Shown here: in pieces, positions 41,501 through 56,500 of the stretch
Position numbering within the stretch: position 1 is the first letter of the stretch
How the letters are laid out: every line of letters starts with the position of its first letter
Assembly: GCA_027475525.1 (NCBI GenBank)
Contig: JAMWFC010000085.1
Coordinates: 496,001 to 560,000 of the forward strand
Origin: Macrolepiota albuminosa
Taxonomy: Eukaryota > Basidiomycota > Agaricomycetes > Agaricales > Agaricaceae
Direction of reading: 5' to 3'
Length of the DNA stretch: 64,000 nt
The notes under the pieces: model-generated
The model's database searches: none
What the model saw: the letters and a program-made list of their open reading frames with translations, nothing else
What the model was told of the DNA's origin: nothing
Program-made: the position numbers and the translations under genes

Positions 41501-44500
41501 TTCAGTGGTGGGTAGCCTGGAATCAAAGCGAGTAATCTCATCATAGGCTGGCGGATCCTCCATGAGAATCGCGGAGCGTCGGGAGTCAGAGGCTGGCGGA
41601 TCTTCCATGAGGATTGCGGAGCGTCGGGAGTCAAAGGCATCCAATGCTGCATTCCTATTGTGCTTCCTCCGGCGCTTATACATTTAATTTGGCATAGAAT
41701 ACATGATTTTGCACTTTACTGAAGTAAATAAAACTCACCAAGAGGAAATGAATAATGAATAATAGCGCCACAACGCCAACAAGTCCGCCCAGTGTACCTA
41801 CAACGATAGCCACGACGTCGATACCAGATCTAGGAGGTCCAACCTGTGTTACACTTGCAGAAGTAGATGCGATAGAACTAGAAGCTGTGGTCAACGTCAC
41901 TGAAGATGCTGAGCTCGAGGTGATGTGAACAGATAGAGTATTATTAATAGATGTAGATCCCTCAAATCCGACGACGATCAGATCAAAATTAGTCAATAAC
42001 TTACATCAAGAGAAGGTCAAACTTACAACTGCTGTATGTGTAGTCATGATGGCATCCGCAGTCGTGATTATTGATGTGGCAATGCTCGAGGTAGTATTAT
42101 TGGTCTTTGCGATTGAAGTAGAAGATACAGCAGTGCTAGTACTTGCTGGAGGTGTACCGACTGTTACATGAACCGTGGGGGTTGTGGGCGTTGTGGCGGC
42201 TATGGAGGTCGTGGAGGTTGTGGGGGTCGTAGGGGTCGCGATAAGTGCTGATGCTGTGCTAATCGGACCCTTGTGTCTCGACAAAGTATGGCCATCCTTC
42301 TTATCGGCAGGAGAAGTGACTGAGAAGAACAAGTCAGAAGTCGTAATGTGATGATTCACGGGTCAAGCGTGCAAAGTCGAGTAGTAAATACAGCACCATG
42401 GTAAAATCTTACTCACCAAAAGCGGTGGGCAAGGTGGGAAGAGGAACGTTGTCAGTCAACGTCGCTGTCCAGACGAAGGTAGGGCTGAACCGAGCACGGA
42501 GTTTTTCTAGGTTCGCAGCCTCTTCTTTGGATGGGAGATGGCGCTGCTCGTGTGGTCGCGCTGCCTCAATAGCACGTCTGAAGAATAGATAGGTCATATG
42601 TCGGTTGCTGTGTAATGGCATCGTCTTTTTTGAAGGATTAACGAGTTAACGAGTGTGTGGTGGAGACACAGATTGAGGGGGAACAGAGTGTCCCAGGTAG
42701 TTTGTTGGGAGATATCAAATGGGATCAGAGATAACTTGACAATTCATCATACATATATAGTTAGGATGGAAAAGAGGCATATACCCTAAAGCTAGGTATT
42801 AGTTATTGGATGATATCAGTCATTGATGGAATTTGTTTACCTGGCAAAAGAGTTTTTGATTTACCTCCCTATGGACAAAAGCATCTGGAAAACACTCAAG
42901 GACAGTACAATGACGAAAGAGTCAAGAGCTTTTCTTTGGAAGGCCTTACACGACGCATATTGATGCGAAATGTAGTAGTTTACTTTATTTTTTATTTTAT
43001 TTCAATTTTTTTGGTAGTATCACTGTGGACACCATAGACAGTTCTCAATGGACAACCTCTATGGGCCAGGATATTGCGGTGTAACCTGCTTCTGTAAAGG
43101 GATCGGACCGGCATGTTACCAAGGGGCAGGAATGCATTTATGCACAAATCCTGGATTTTTGTCTGAGAGGCAGTGTGGGACTCATGAATATCTTTTTATC
43201 CATAATACCCACTAAACCTTCCCTTATGCAGCTGAAACCAGGTACCCCATAGTGGTGATTGGGGTAGGTACCTGGGTGGGGAATGCAGTTTGAACTCATA
43301 ACCTCTTGCTGCAGTATTTGTCAGCATGAGGCCACTCAAGGGCTTTAGACTTTGAGGGTGTTCCTGCTACACCACATGTCCCCTGGTAGCAGTTTATTTT
43401 ATGTAAAAGTAGCTCAACTGAATTTGAACTGAACTTTTTTATATATTTCAACTTCTCAATTTCACAGAGTATGCGGGGCAAGAGTTACACTCACATGTAC
43501 TTGTAAAAGTGAATGATAATTTTTTTATTGATGTAACTTTGAATGTAAATAAATTCACACTCAAAATTGGGCACCAAATAGCATCAAAACTAATAACCCA
43601 AAGTTAATCTAATGCTGCTGGCCTTAAACATCCACTCTCTGGGTACTTTGAGCTGTGGCAAGATGATTGCTTGCTTGGCCTCTCTAAAATCCTCCCTTTT
43701 TTATATTTTCTTTGCCTGTGCATGGATCAGTGCATATTTGCATGGTAATGGATTTATTTATTGTGTTTTTGTGCTTGGTTACTCAGTGCAGCATGCCATT
43801 GGCATTACTGACACCTGGAATGGTGGCTAATCCTTCCTGCCTCCTCCTACAGTGGCTCAAAAAATGTCTCAATGTTTTATAGTTTTTGAAAGATGGCATT
43901 GGCATGTAGCAATGGAAGTACCTAAAATTTTGGATAAAACACGTAAAATACTATAGCATCATAGCTACAGATTGCATTTAGGAATATGTAATTTGGATCA
44001 AGATTGATAGAGTAATGGCCATTTTAAAATATTCACTCATTAGGATACTTTTTTGAGCATCTCTATTTTTGCAGGTTTATCTCTATTTTACTCAGAAAGA
44101 AAGAGTAAGCTGCACATGGGAATATAAACAAAAGTCATGTCACCATGTTTGGATATACTTGGAAGTAGTTTGAGCTAGGTTGAACCACATCTTGGCCTTC
44201 AACCACCATCATGAAAGTTACTCTTTCTGCACAGCACTCTGTTGTTGCTTCTCTTCTTGCTGAAGGGTATTCCCTAACACAATGTGAGGTGACAGGCCAG
44301 GAAACAATATGGGAACTGATGAGAAAGCTATATGCTATATGCCTGAAAAAGCAAGATCTTAAGGTGCAACCTACTAAGCTTCAAGCTTGTTGCAGCATAG
44401 TCATAACTAGTGTGTTATTTGTATGTATTAATACAATGCTGTTAATCTGAAGTTTGAAGCCAAAAGACAATTCATTATATGCTGAGTTACATTGTAAAGT

Positions 44501-47500
44501 AAACATGTTCCTGAAGTTCAAAGGCAAAAGACAATTTGAACTTCAGAGTATAATGAGTCTTAAATAAACTTGTAATGGTGAGACATAAGTGCAGGAAAAT
44601 AACATGAACACATGTATCAGTAAGCATCACAGTATAAAAGATTATATAAAGCATGTATATGCATATACTACAATATGATGTGTGTTTTTACTTGTGTGTT
44701 TTCTGTAGCCAATGACCACATTTATGCAAGCTTTTTTTTACTGGACAAGTCAGAGCAAGACCTTGGAAGGGCCAATGCAGCCTGTCCCAGACTCCAACAC
44801 ATGTATAAATGTATATACAAACAGCCACTTCTGGGAAAAGCATGGAGAGTAGATACAAAAATGCAACACTTCTCCTATTCTACACTTGGGTCATTTTTGA
44901 TGATTCTCCCTTCAGATTGTGCTGCTTACTTAGAAAGTGGTTGTTGAGGTGAGACTTTCTTGGAGATAGGTCTCACCTGTGCCCCTCTCTGTAGCAGCCT
45001 CATGTGATATCTGTAATGCTTAAAGTACTTTTATTAGTCACATAAAAACCTTAGTTTTAATCACCATCAAGCATTGTTTTCATCAACAAAGCTCTGCAAT
45101 GGCAAAACAAAAAAGGCAAGCAGCAGACTATATAGAATAGTTATATCTAAGTCAGCCAAACTGGTATAAAAAATAAAATGCCAATGAAAAATCCAAAGAG
45201 ATATAGATCTGGACAAAACACCCACAGAAAAAGACATAAGAAACAGGTGGGCCAATTAACACTATCTCAGAAAGAAAAAAAAAAACTTGACTGCCTGGCC
45301 TTGGACAAATAAAGACTCAACAAGAGGGCTCTGAACAAAAACTATAGTGTCAGAAACATGGCTGAACATAATTCCAAATAGCCAGGCCCTGGAAAGCTTC
45401 CAAGAAACCTTGTCCAGAAATTTCCCACATCTTGGCCTCAAATCCACAATTTTTGGGGCTTCAACTCTGTAATAATAGACAGCATATGCAAAACATATAT
45501 CTCAAAAAGAAAATTCTTATTTTTTTCTTTGTTTTTGTATCTGCACAATATTGGTGCCAATGTTATGCAACTGAGCTATAGCTAGCATATTTTGAGCCTA
45601 ATTACTAGATAGCTTACTACTTAGAATGTAAATCTTCAGGACAGGTCATCAGGCATACTGAAAATTACTGGGGTGATGATTATTGGGACAATGATGCAAT
45701 TTCTTCTGCAATCACAGATGTAACAAGTCAATATGTAGATTTACATTGAGTACCTGTCATATACCTCAATTACAGGACTCAGATTGTCTTGAATGCTCAA
45801 AATTTTGTTCAAAATTTTCATCTAGCTGAGTATCAAATCCACAATATTACAGACAAAGTTTGCATGATCCACTGGGTGCAGGGAACAATGTTCTTTAGCA
45901 AAACAATGTAAAAACACAATAAAGATTTCAAAATTGTATTTGAATCTTTCTGTCAAAACCAGAGAATGATATTCAACAAATTGCTATCAGATGCTTGCTC
46001 TGGTTTTTAGGTTCAATAGTCCTCTCCAATGCATTTGAGAGCATCAGACCAAATACCATTCAAAATTTGGTTACAATACTTTTTCCATAATTTTGACAGA
46101 AATATTCAAATCAAATTCTGAAATTAATTGGATTATTTTTACAGTGTTTTTAAATTGTTTTGTCAAAGAATGTCATTTCCTGCACCCAGTGATTGGAGAA
46201 GGCTATTTATATTTGTCATTCTTGAGCCTAAGAACCAGAGCAAGCCTCCTATGGCAATTTGTTCTCTTATTGTTTCAAGTTCAGTTAAGATACTTTTTCT
46301 ATAGTTTTGCCAGAAATATTCAAAGAAAATTCTGAAATCATTTAGATTATTTGTACTGTGTTTTTCACATTATTTTGCAAAAGAATATCATTCCCTGCAC
46401 CCAGTGGATATCAGAGGCCTCAAATCCACAAAGTTGGGACTTTGATCTAGTCAAAATTTCCCCTCAAATCTGCTATTCCATGGACAAGGTTTCTTGGAAG
46501 CTTACCGGGGCCTGGTGAGCTAGATATGTCTAGCGATCAATAGAACTAAACTGATGTTTCAATAATCTGTTGATCCTATGAGAACCTGCAGGAGAACCTC
46601 AATTTTGCACTGAATACACCCATCTACCTCCCCAGCTTTCTTCATCAAACCACAAGACTCCACACAAACCATCCATCAACAAGAAACGACAACAGTATTA
46701 ACAAAAAAAGCAAGTACTACATACATACATACATACATACAGTCCACCCAAAATTACACACACGAATAACTACACATACACCCTCCCAACACCTCGACAC
46801 ACCTCACACGTCATCGAATCCAAAAAGAAGAAACTGACTTTACCCCTGCCAGCACAGCTCCAGCACACACGGCCGCCGAGTCTCGGGTCGCCTGGGGAGT
46901 ACACGGGTGCGCCGGGCGGGGGGGAGTACGTGCTGAGAGTGCTGAGCGGGAATGCGTGTGGGTGTGGGTGTGGGTGGGGGTGTGGGTGTGGTGGCGGATG
47001 GGGATGGGGATGGGACCCGTAGTCTGCCGATTGTGGTTGTGGTTGTGTTTGCGGTTGCGGTTGAGAGTGGATACGAGGTGCAGGTGCAGGTGCAGGTGCG
47101 GGGGCGTGTGGAGAGCGTGGGGACCGTGGAGAGTGGAAGTTGGGCAAGGGGCGCTGGAACGTCGATGCTTGTGCTGATGGATCGGAAGGGGTGGAGTACG
47201 AGTACGCGAGTGGTCCAGAGAAGGGTTTGGCGTATTTGGACCAGCATTTTTTGCATGGATGTGAGGGGTCTGAGTGTTTGAAGCCGACGTTGTTGCCTGT
47301 ACTATCGTCAGTGTGTAGAGAGAGAGAGAGAGAGAAAGAAGAACGTGCATTTGCGACATGTAAAGTCCTTGGGGTAGACGAGCAGCTTCCCGTCGCGCAG
47401 GAGCGGTCGGCCTGGCGTGGGCACTGTCGTCGGCGCGTGAGAAGCCGATGCAGACGCAGACGCAGATGCAGATGCAGGTGCAGACGACACGGACGCTCTG

Positions 47501-50500
47501 CGTCGATGCTGCGCAGAACCCGAGTCGCCCGCACCAACAGCGTAAAACTCTCGTGCAAAGTCAGACACCGGAGATGCATGCGCGACCGGGCGGGTGGATG
47601 CAGCGCGCGGAGGGAGAGGCGGGGGATTCGGCGGCGACGCTGTGCTCGTGCCGGGGTACGACGTCCAGCTCGACGACCGGCGCGTAAGAGAATTGTACAT
47701 CGCCGTTTCGTCGATGGCATAGGAGATGGCGTCCCTTAGCTGGCGGAACAGTGACGGAGGCTGGTTGCGGATCGATGATGGCGGTGGCGGTGGCGGTTGC
47801 GCCCGTGCAGGAGCGGGAGCGGCGATGTGTGGCGGATGTTGAACGGGACGGGGAGCAGCCTGGAATGGACGCTGTGGCCCGTATTGCACTGTCGACTCCC
47901 CGTGCTGCACGTCTGCCGTGACCGTGTAGGCCGGCGGAAGCTCCTCGTCGAGACCGTCAATGTCGGTGTTTGTGTTGCCAGAATGGGCTGCAGGTGCAGA
48001 GTCTGGGGAGACTGCGGGCGCGCGAAAGGGGTTCGTCGTCGTCGTCGTTGTCGCCGTTGTCGCCGTCGTCGTTGCCATCGCTGATAACGGCCGTCTTTAG
48101 ACTGAGAAGTGTGGCCCAGTTGGAGTCCGATGACGTTGATTTCAAATACTCATGTATCAAATATAGTTTGATCCGAACACGTCTCACTCCGAGCCGTAGT
48201 CAACTGCGCAACGTCTACCGTCCACAGCCCTCAGTCCATTCTACAATCCAACACTGTGTTACAAAGATCACACGAATATCTTTAGGTATTCGACTGATGT
48301 AGCCTACCTCGATCACACATGAATAAGTACGTGTACTAAGGTAGTTCGTAAGTAAAGCGTTTGGTGTAGTAAGCGTACGTAGCTGCTCACCCTCAGTCTT
48401 CGTGTATTTGAGGGTGTATGTACTAAATGTGTAAGTAAAGGCAATTTTATTATATATTGACCCTCTCAGTCATCAGACTTGTGGCACTTACGGTGCTCGC
48501 TCATCAGCACATAACACACTGATCATTGACTGGTGTGTCCTTGGACACTGACACCTTGACTTGTGGAATGTGGATATCAGACTCTATAATACATTGATAA
48601 TGCACCCAACAAGTGATTTCAATAGTTTTTCTCTTCCTTCCTAGATCCAAAAAAATTCAGCACTATCTATCATTCACAGTCCAAAAACCCACTATAATGT
48701 AGTGGGAATAACTGATCAAGCCTGGACTGTTGGCATTGGCTTTCCAGCCTTGTGAGCCTGACCAAAACCCTCGCTAAGCCTTGCAGTGGGCACATCACTA
48801 AAGCTGACTGACTCATGCATGATTCACTACACCCACACACTACGGCGTTCATCCACTTATATAACCCACCACGAACAATTGTGCGGGGAAACTCACATAT
48901 ATCACACCACAGAATATACATGCGACCCTGTACGTACACTATACCTAGTGCTGGCGTAATGTACAGCCGTACCTTATCTAGGCCTAGAGTATGTATGGCT
49001 TTTCAAAGATCCGAATCCCATACTTGAAAAAACTAGTCGGCTACGTCATCCTGTACATCTCAGTATCTTTACCATATGCATGCACCTGCAACTGCATGGA
49101 GAACCTGTCCGTTCCTGAGCGGCTCGACTCGAGCGCCAAACCAGGTAAAGGTAAAGGTACGGCCAATTCGTTTGCGCCTATGCGACCGAGGAATGTCGTT
49201 GTCTGGCCTACGGCATCGAAGTCGCTCATAGTCTGGAGAGGTAGTTTGGGGCGGGCGTTGTGATCTGTCCCATAGATCACATGCGTGTCGGCAGCAGCGC
49301 GCAGGTTGAGCATCAGCCTAGGAAGAAGCGGGCGTTGTGATCTGTCCCATAGATCACATGCGTGTCGGCAGCAGCGCGCAGGTTGAGCATCAGCCTAGGA
49401 AGAATAAAGAATGAGAAGAGTCTTGGTGCTCGAGTTTCTGGATGTACCGAGCAACTAGTAGGGCTGTGATCCTGTCGAGAGTTGGTCATCCGAGTCAGAA
49501 TTTATGATACTAGTCAAAGAATGGGATACTGACATTGACGCAAAGGGAGCATTGATGGCGCTCAGATCGGGCTGGAAAAGTGATTACCAGCTGTTATTGA
49601 AGGAAGAGGAGTAGGCTTACTGTGACAAGCTAGAGAAACCAGTCAAGTAGTGTGATCTAGTTAACAAATTAAAGACATAACTTACAGACAACAAGAAAAC
49701 GTTCGTCAAGTTGACGATAAAAATGACACTATTAGGGCAAAAATGCTCAAATTAATTAGAGCGCATCAGAAGCGATAATTCACTCACGCAAAGTACAGCG
49801 TTCCATCTCTAATAATTAATGTCGCAATGGGGATCGTTGAACCAATCATACGGTAATATATTGCTCGACCAAGGGTCAAGAGAAATATAGTAGCGTCAAA
49901 GACCAGGGCGGCGATATAGAGAGACGATAAACCTGAGGTTTGCATATAAGTAAATCAAGATCCAGAATTGAATATAGATTAGTGACGCACGAATACCGGT
50001 CCCTTCTTTCGGACTCGGGATGCATCCAACGAACCCTGGGGGTAGTTCTGCGGGAACACCAGCAGGGATCGACCACTATAACAAGAATAAGAATAAACAT
50101 ATGCTTGACAACAGCGAGGTTGATTGTAGCATACCCCCATGACGACGAGTTGCCCGATATAGATAGGAAAGGTAAGATAGAGTACCCAGATGTCTATAAG
50201 TAAATACGGAAGATTCAGGAAACAGCTAGAATAGTCGAGGCGCATCCAAACCTTGATTATAGATTGCATGGACTCGAAGAACTAGAAAGATGAGATAGAT
50301 CCGTCCGTAACTTTAGTAACGAGAGCCTAGCTAAAAAGCGCAAGGACCCACTCAAAATAACTAATCGAGGAAACCTTCAACATCAGATACACAGCGAAGG
50401 TTAACGAGGGTACGAACTTACTTCCTGTTGTCATACTGACAATAGGCCCGACAGATACAGGTAACCAAATCCAATTTTTACAAACATCTCCCTTCCAACT

Positions 50501-53500
50501 AGGATCGTGTTCCGAGACCAAGTTGATAAGCGAAACGATCGGCGTAGCGTATCGAAAGATCAAAAAAAGCCAAAAAGGATATTTTCGTCTCCTTTGCCAG
50601 ATGTACTTTACTTCGTCCTGCTCATATCATGAGAGATCAGAATTGTTTTTTAGGGTTACGCTGATTGCAGATGAAGACGACGGACATCAAAAGTGATAAT
50701 GTGATTGTAACAAAGCATAACGGTGGAAGCGAGGACATAATACTTAACCGCCAACCTATTGTAAATGTAAAGTTGTTTACGTTTACGTTCCGAGCTTGGA
50801 TACGAAGATTGAGGGTATACGTACAGGTGGGCATAACCTGTTATTAGTTGCTTGGAAGCCTCGGGTTGAAGAGGAGCAGACGAGTCCATGCAACTACTCA
50901 GACAATATGCGACGTTGAAGGAAGGAGTGAGCTGGGACTCCGTAGTTCCAAGTAGTTAAATAATATAGAAATAGATGTGCAATCTAGAGTTGTACCAACC
51001 CTCCCGGTATTGTTCACAGTAATCAGACAAATCAAGCCATGTTCGAGGAGCTTTATCCGTTACTGTTGATGGAGGCAGCACCTTTTCACTGGAAAGAGGT
51101 ATGACAGGAACCTCATATTTGTATAAGACTATTTGCCAAAATAATAATATTTGTAGATATATATAAAACAATGAGCAAAAGTAGTTATGAACTAGCTATA
51201 CAATGAGAAAGGTGTGAGGATCATGTATCACAGCACAGCAGGCTGCTCAGGGGCACTTATGACAGAATGATGTGATGGGAGAGTGCCTGAATGCACATGG
51301 GAAACAGAAGAACGGGGTGAAAGCCGGGAAGGATCATGTGGAGGGATGGCGAAAACAGAATAAGTGAGAAGAGTCAATAGAATCGTGGGAAGGTCACAAT
51401 GGACAGGGATGCTAATTTTGCGGGCGATGAGCAAGATGACATCATCATTGACACGTGCAAGAAAAGCACGAGGTAAAAGTATTACTTAATACGTCATCAG
51501 AAATTTATTTTTACCGCCGGCAAGCCGCTATAAGAAGCGGGGCAGGGCTGTACCGTGCTCTACACCTAGTAAGTAATCTGATGGTCTATCTATCTGCGGC
51601 CTTGTAATGTAGCTTTTTGAAGTAGAACTCTCTTCGTGTGGTTTGTGGTGGCGTGAGTGGTACGTCAACAATGATGCACAGTGAAAATCGATCGCATGGT
51701 TTAGTTATAGGACAAAACACTGTAAAAGAGCATGCCTCTAGGCTTTCTATTGACATGTTTGTATGTAGAAACAATGCAGCTTCCACCGTGTACATCAATC
51801 AGAGTAGTTATACTGATTACTTATATTTATAGTCTGATCAGACCTTGGACATGCCATGCCATGCAACGGCATATACCCCCTCAGGTCATGAGTGGATCAG
51901 TTTTTGTGACGTGCCTAGCCAAGCAATGCCTGGTGAGGGTTTTGGCCTGACTCACTGCTGGAATAGTTCGAGGTCAGATCAAGGATATCAGCAAAAAGTC
52001 GCCTGGTGCATCTGTTAGTCGAGGATTCATGGCATGCTCCAACTCACACTGCGACGTGAACACCCACCTTTATAACCCTCCACGTATTGTCGCATATAAC
52101 TATGCGAGGAAACTTAAATATATTATAACACTGCACGTACACCATACCTAATGCCGACGTAGCATACCGTCAAGGCTTTCCAGTCGTATAAATAAAGATC
52201 GTCATCATTAGCACTCAAGGAAATAGTGGGCTAAGTCATCTGGTACTCCTCGACATCCGTATCATGCAACGGTGGGGAGGGACTGTCTATTTCTGAGCGG
52301 CTCGACTCAAAAATCGTATCAGGTAAAGGTACGGCAAATTCGTTTGCGCCTATGCGACCGAGGAAGGTCGTTGTTTGGCCTACGGCATCGAAGTCACTCA
52401 TAGTCTGGACAGTGCGTTTGGGACGGGTGTTGAGATCCGTCCCATAGATCACACGGGTGTCGGCAGCAGCGCGGAGGTTGAGCATCAGCCTAGAAAGAGT
52501 AAAGAATGAGAAGAGTCTTGTTGCTCGAGTTTCTGGATGTACCTAGCAACTAGTAGGGCTGTGATCCTGTCGAGAGTTGGTCATCCAGGTTAGAACTGTG
52601 TACTAGTCAAAGAATGGGGACACCGACATTGATGCGAAGGGAGCATTGATGGCGCTCAAATCGGGCTGGAAAAGTGATTACCAGCTGTGATTGATGGAAG
52701 AAGAGTGGGCTTACTGTGACAAGCTGGAAAAACCACTTGAGTAGTGTGATCTAGTTAACAAATTAAAGACGTAACGTACGGACAATAAGAAAACGTTCGT
52801 CAAGTTGACGATAAAAATGACACTGTTAGGGTAAAAATGCCCAAATTAATTAGAGCGTGTCAGAAGCGATAATTCACTCACGCAAAGTACAGCGTTCCAT
52901 CTCTAATAATTAATGTCGCAATGGGGATCGTTGAACCGATAATATGGTAATATATTGCTCGGCCAAGGGTCAAAAGAAATATAGTAGCATCAAAGACCAG
53001 GGCGGCGATATAGAGAGAGGATAAACCTGAGGTTTGCATATAAATTAAGATCCAAAATTGAATATATATTAGAAACGCACGGATGCCGGTCCCTTCTTTT
53101 GGACTGGGGATGCATCCAATGAACCCTGGGGGTAGTGGTGCGGGAACACCGGCAGGGATCGACCACTATAACAAGAATAAACATATGCTTGACACCAGCG
53201 AGTTGATTGTACACATACCCCCATGACAACAAGTTGCGCAATATAGATAGGAAAGGTAAGACAGAGTACCCAGATGTCTGCAAATACGGAAGATTGAGGA
53301 AAGAGCCAGAATAGTTGAGGTCCTTGCGCATCCAAACCTTGATTATAGATTGCATGAACTCGAAGGACTAGAAAGATGAGATGGATCCGTAACTTTGGTA
53401 ACGAGCCTAGCAAAAAAAAATGCAAAGCTCACTCAAAATAACTAATTGAGGAAACCTTCAGCATCAGATACAAGGTGAAGATGAGGGAGGAACTTACTTC

Positions 53501-56500
53501 CTGTTGTCATACTGACAATAGGTCCGATAGCTACTGGTAACCAGATCCAGTTTTTACATGCGTCTCCCTTCCAACTAGGATCGTGTTCTGAGATCAAGTT
53601 GATGAGCGAGACGATGGGCGTAGCGTATCGAAAGACCAAGAAAAGCCAGAAAGGAAAACCTTTCTTTCTTTGCCAGATGTATTTTACTTCGTCCTGATTA
53701 TGAGGATCACAATTGATTCAGGGTCGCGGAATAATTGCAGATGGACATGGCGCACATCAAAGGTGATAATATGATCGTAGCAGAGCATAACCGTGGAAGC
53801 GAGGACATAATACTTATTCGCCAGCCTGTTGTAAAGTCGATTGGGTTCTGAGCTTGGATAGAAAGATAGAAGATACATACAGATGGGCAAAACCTGTTTC
53901 CAGTTGCTTGAGAATTGCGGGTGAAAGGGGATTGGAAGGGTCCATTGCAACTACTCAAATGTACAACGTTGAAAGGCGAGCTAAAGACCGTAAGGACGTA
54001 GTGCATGTGGTTAAATAAAACAAAAATAGATGGGCAATTTAGAGTTTGACCGGCATTATCGTAGGAAATCAGACGAATCAGACAATTGTCAAGTAGTCTT
54101 ATCCCTTGATGTTGATGACGGCAGTTTCACTGGAAAGAAGGTTGAGAGGAATTCAATTTTATAGACAAGTAGTGTCCCATACTGAGGTGGTATGGGATCT
54201 GCGTAATCTCGATGAAGGCTCATCAGCGCTCATCAGTTGAACTCAATCATAGATGGAGACATATCACAGTTGTCATTCCTGATGGAAGCTGCCATGTCAC
54301 GGTGGAGTGCGTGAGAAGATGACCCCTGTCTACGGTTCTCTTGGTGGCATATCATGACTTACGAACAAATGATGACAGTGAGCGTTAGGCCTATTGGCTG
54401 CTCTTGAGTTTAAGTTCAAGTGACTGGGGTAGATTGCACAGCACTATTATTCAGCTTACCGCTTCTTGAGCTTAGTGTGGCCATGTTGATCAACCGGCAT
54501 CGGCTTCTATTTCCATCAGATTCAATAACACCCGTCGACACCCATCCAGCTATGGCCGCGCCTTCGTCGTATATATACCTTTCGTTTCAGCATCGTTTCA
54601 ATTACAATTCCAAGTAATCAAACATCCCCAAGAATTTAGCGCAATGTCTGATTTACGATCCCTTGGTTTCAAAGGCCAAGTCCTTACATCCTCCTCGCCA
54701 GAATACGACTCAGCTAGAGACCGATACCCGAAGAATGCTGTCTTAAAACCCACCTACATCGTTCAACCTGTTTCCGCGCAAGATATCACTTATGCAATCA
54801 AGTTTGCTTTATCTTATAGCCCTCCTCTGGAGATCGCAATCAAAGGAGGAGGAGTCAATCCTTACCCGGCTTCGTCTTCTGATGGAGGTATGGTGATCGA
54901 CCTGATCAAGCTCAATGCGGTCAAAGTCTCTACCGACAAGCAATCTGTCACCGTTGGTGGTGGTGCTCTATGGAGCGACGTCTACGCTGAGACGGACAAG
55001 CATCGTGTGGTACCCATCGGTGGAAACGTGCATTTCCTAGGCGTTGGCGGTGTTACTCTTGCCGGAGGGTACTCTCATCTATCCGGGAAGCATGGTCTCG
55101 GTGTGGATAACATCCTTCAAGCCACTGTTGTTCTAGCAGATGGACGGATTGTCACTACGAATGATAAGGAAGAACCTGATCTTTTCTGGGCTATCCGGGG
55201 TGAGCTTTAATTCTTCTGGAGTTTCTTCAGTGCCATTTATGAACGCAATGCAGGTGGCGTTAATCAATTTGGAGTCGTCACAGAACTCGTGTTAAAGACA
55301 TACCCTCTTGCTCCCGCAATGACTGTTGGAGCCATGGTTTATCCCGGAACGGAGCTTCAAAAGGTTCTCGAAGCACTACACGTTCGTAGCTTCAATTTCG
55401 TTTCCTTCCTTCATTACCGCTCAGCTTGCTTTCGCATTCCTTTCAGAAACACCTTGAGAACCACCACCCAACCACTAAAATGGTTCTCATGTTCGCTCGA
55501 GCACCACCTGACTTCTATGTACGTTTCACCAACTGCTAAATTCTTCCTTTTATTTATCTTTTCTGGTTTGGTAATTAAAGCCCGGACTGCTTCTCCTTCC
55601 TTACATTGAAAATGACGCTACGCCTCCGGATCAAGTTCTTGCTCCCTTCCGCGAAATAGTCAAGCCTATTTTTGAAGGCCTCGGAACGGTTGATGGATAT
55701 TCAGCCGTCTCTCATGGTGCTGACCAGGCCCTTACTGGTGCACCACCTCGTATGACCATCGATGGTGCTCTATTTAGCGACTTGTGGGACGACGTTATCG
55801 GTCGAGCCTTCGGTAGTTGGGTCCATTTTACGGAAGACCCAGAGTTCAGAAGTTCGCTCGTGATGTGGGAGTTTGGTCATAGAGATAAACTCACTGAGAG
55901 AAAGGTTGAGGATATGGCGTTCGGGGCGAGGGAGAAGCATTATTACATGGTTATCATCCCAAGGTTAGTTCAGACAAATATCAATTGTAACTATTTCCGT
56001 TGGATTTATCCCTTCATTTCCTTACTATAGACATACCAACTCATCTCAAGATGCTAAAGCCGCCGAGTGGGCCTCCAGTATTGGCAATCTTGTTCGACAA
56101 GCGCAAATTGAGAAGACAGGGAAGCCTCTCGTTACTCCCGCAAGCTTCGCTTTGAGCCCTCAGACTATGCCTCCTGAGAAAGTATGGGGCACAAACCTTC
56201 CCAAGTTGAGGAAGCTGAAGGCGAAGTATGACCCGAAGAAAGTTTTCAGCAAGGGGTGGTGCATTGAACCAGACGCAAAGCTGTAACACGACGCGAGTTC
56301 CGAAATTATTTTTTTTTCAGCGCCGAACGTGAAACCAAAGCTGTTGTAACGTTACTCGCTTATTCGTAGCGACAATCTTAATGTATATAAATCCGAGATA
56401 TCTGAGCCAGTAACAAAAATCAATCAAATGTCAAGGACAGGGACTCAAAAGCTGACGGTGAAGTACGAAAATGAGGGTGCGACGACAGCGGCACTTATGT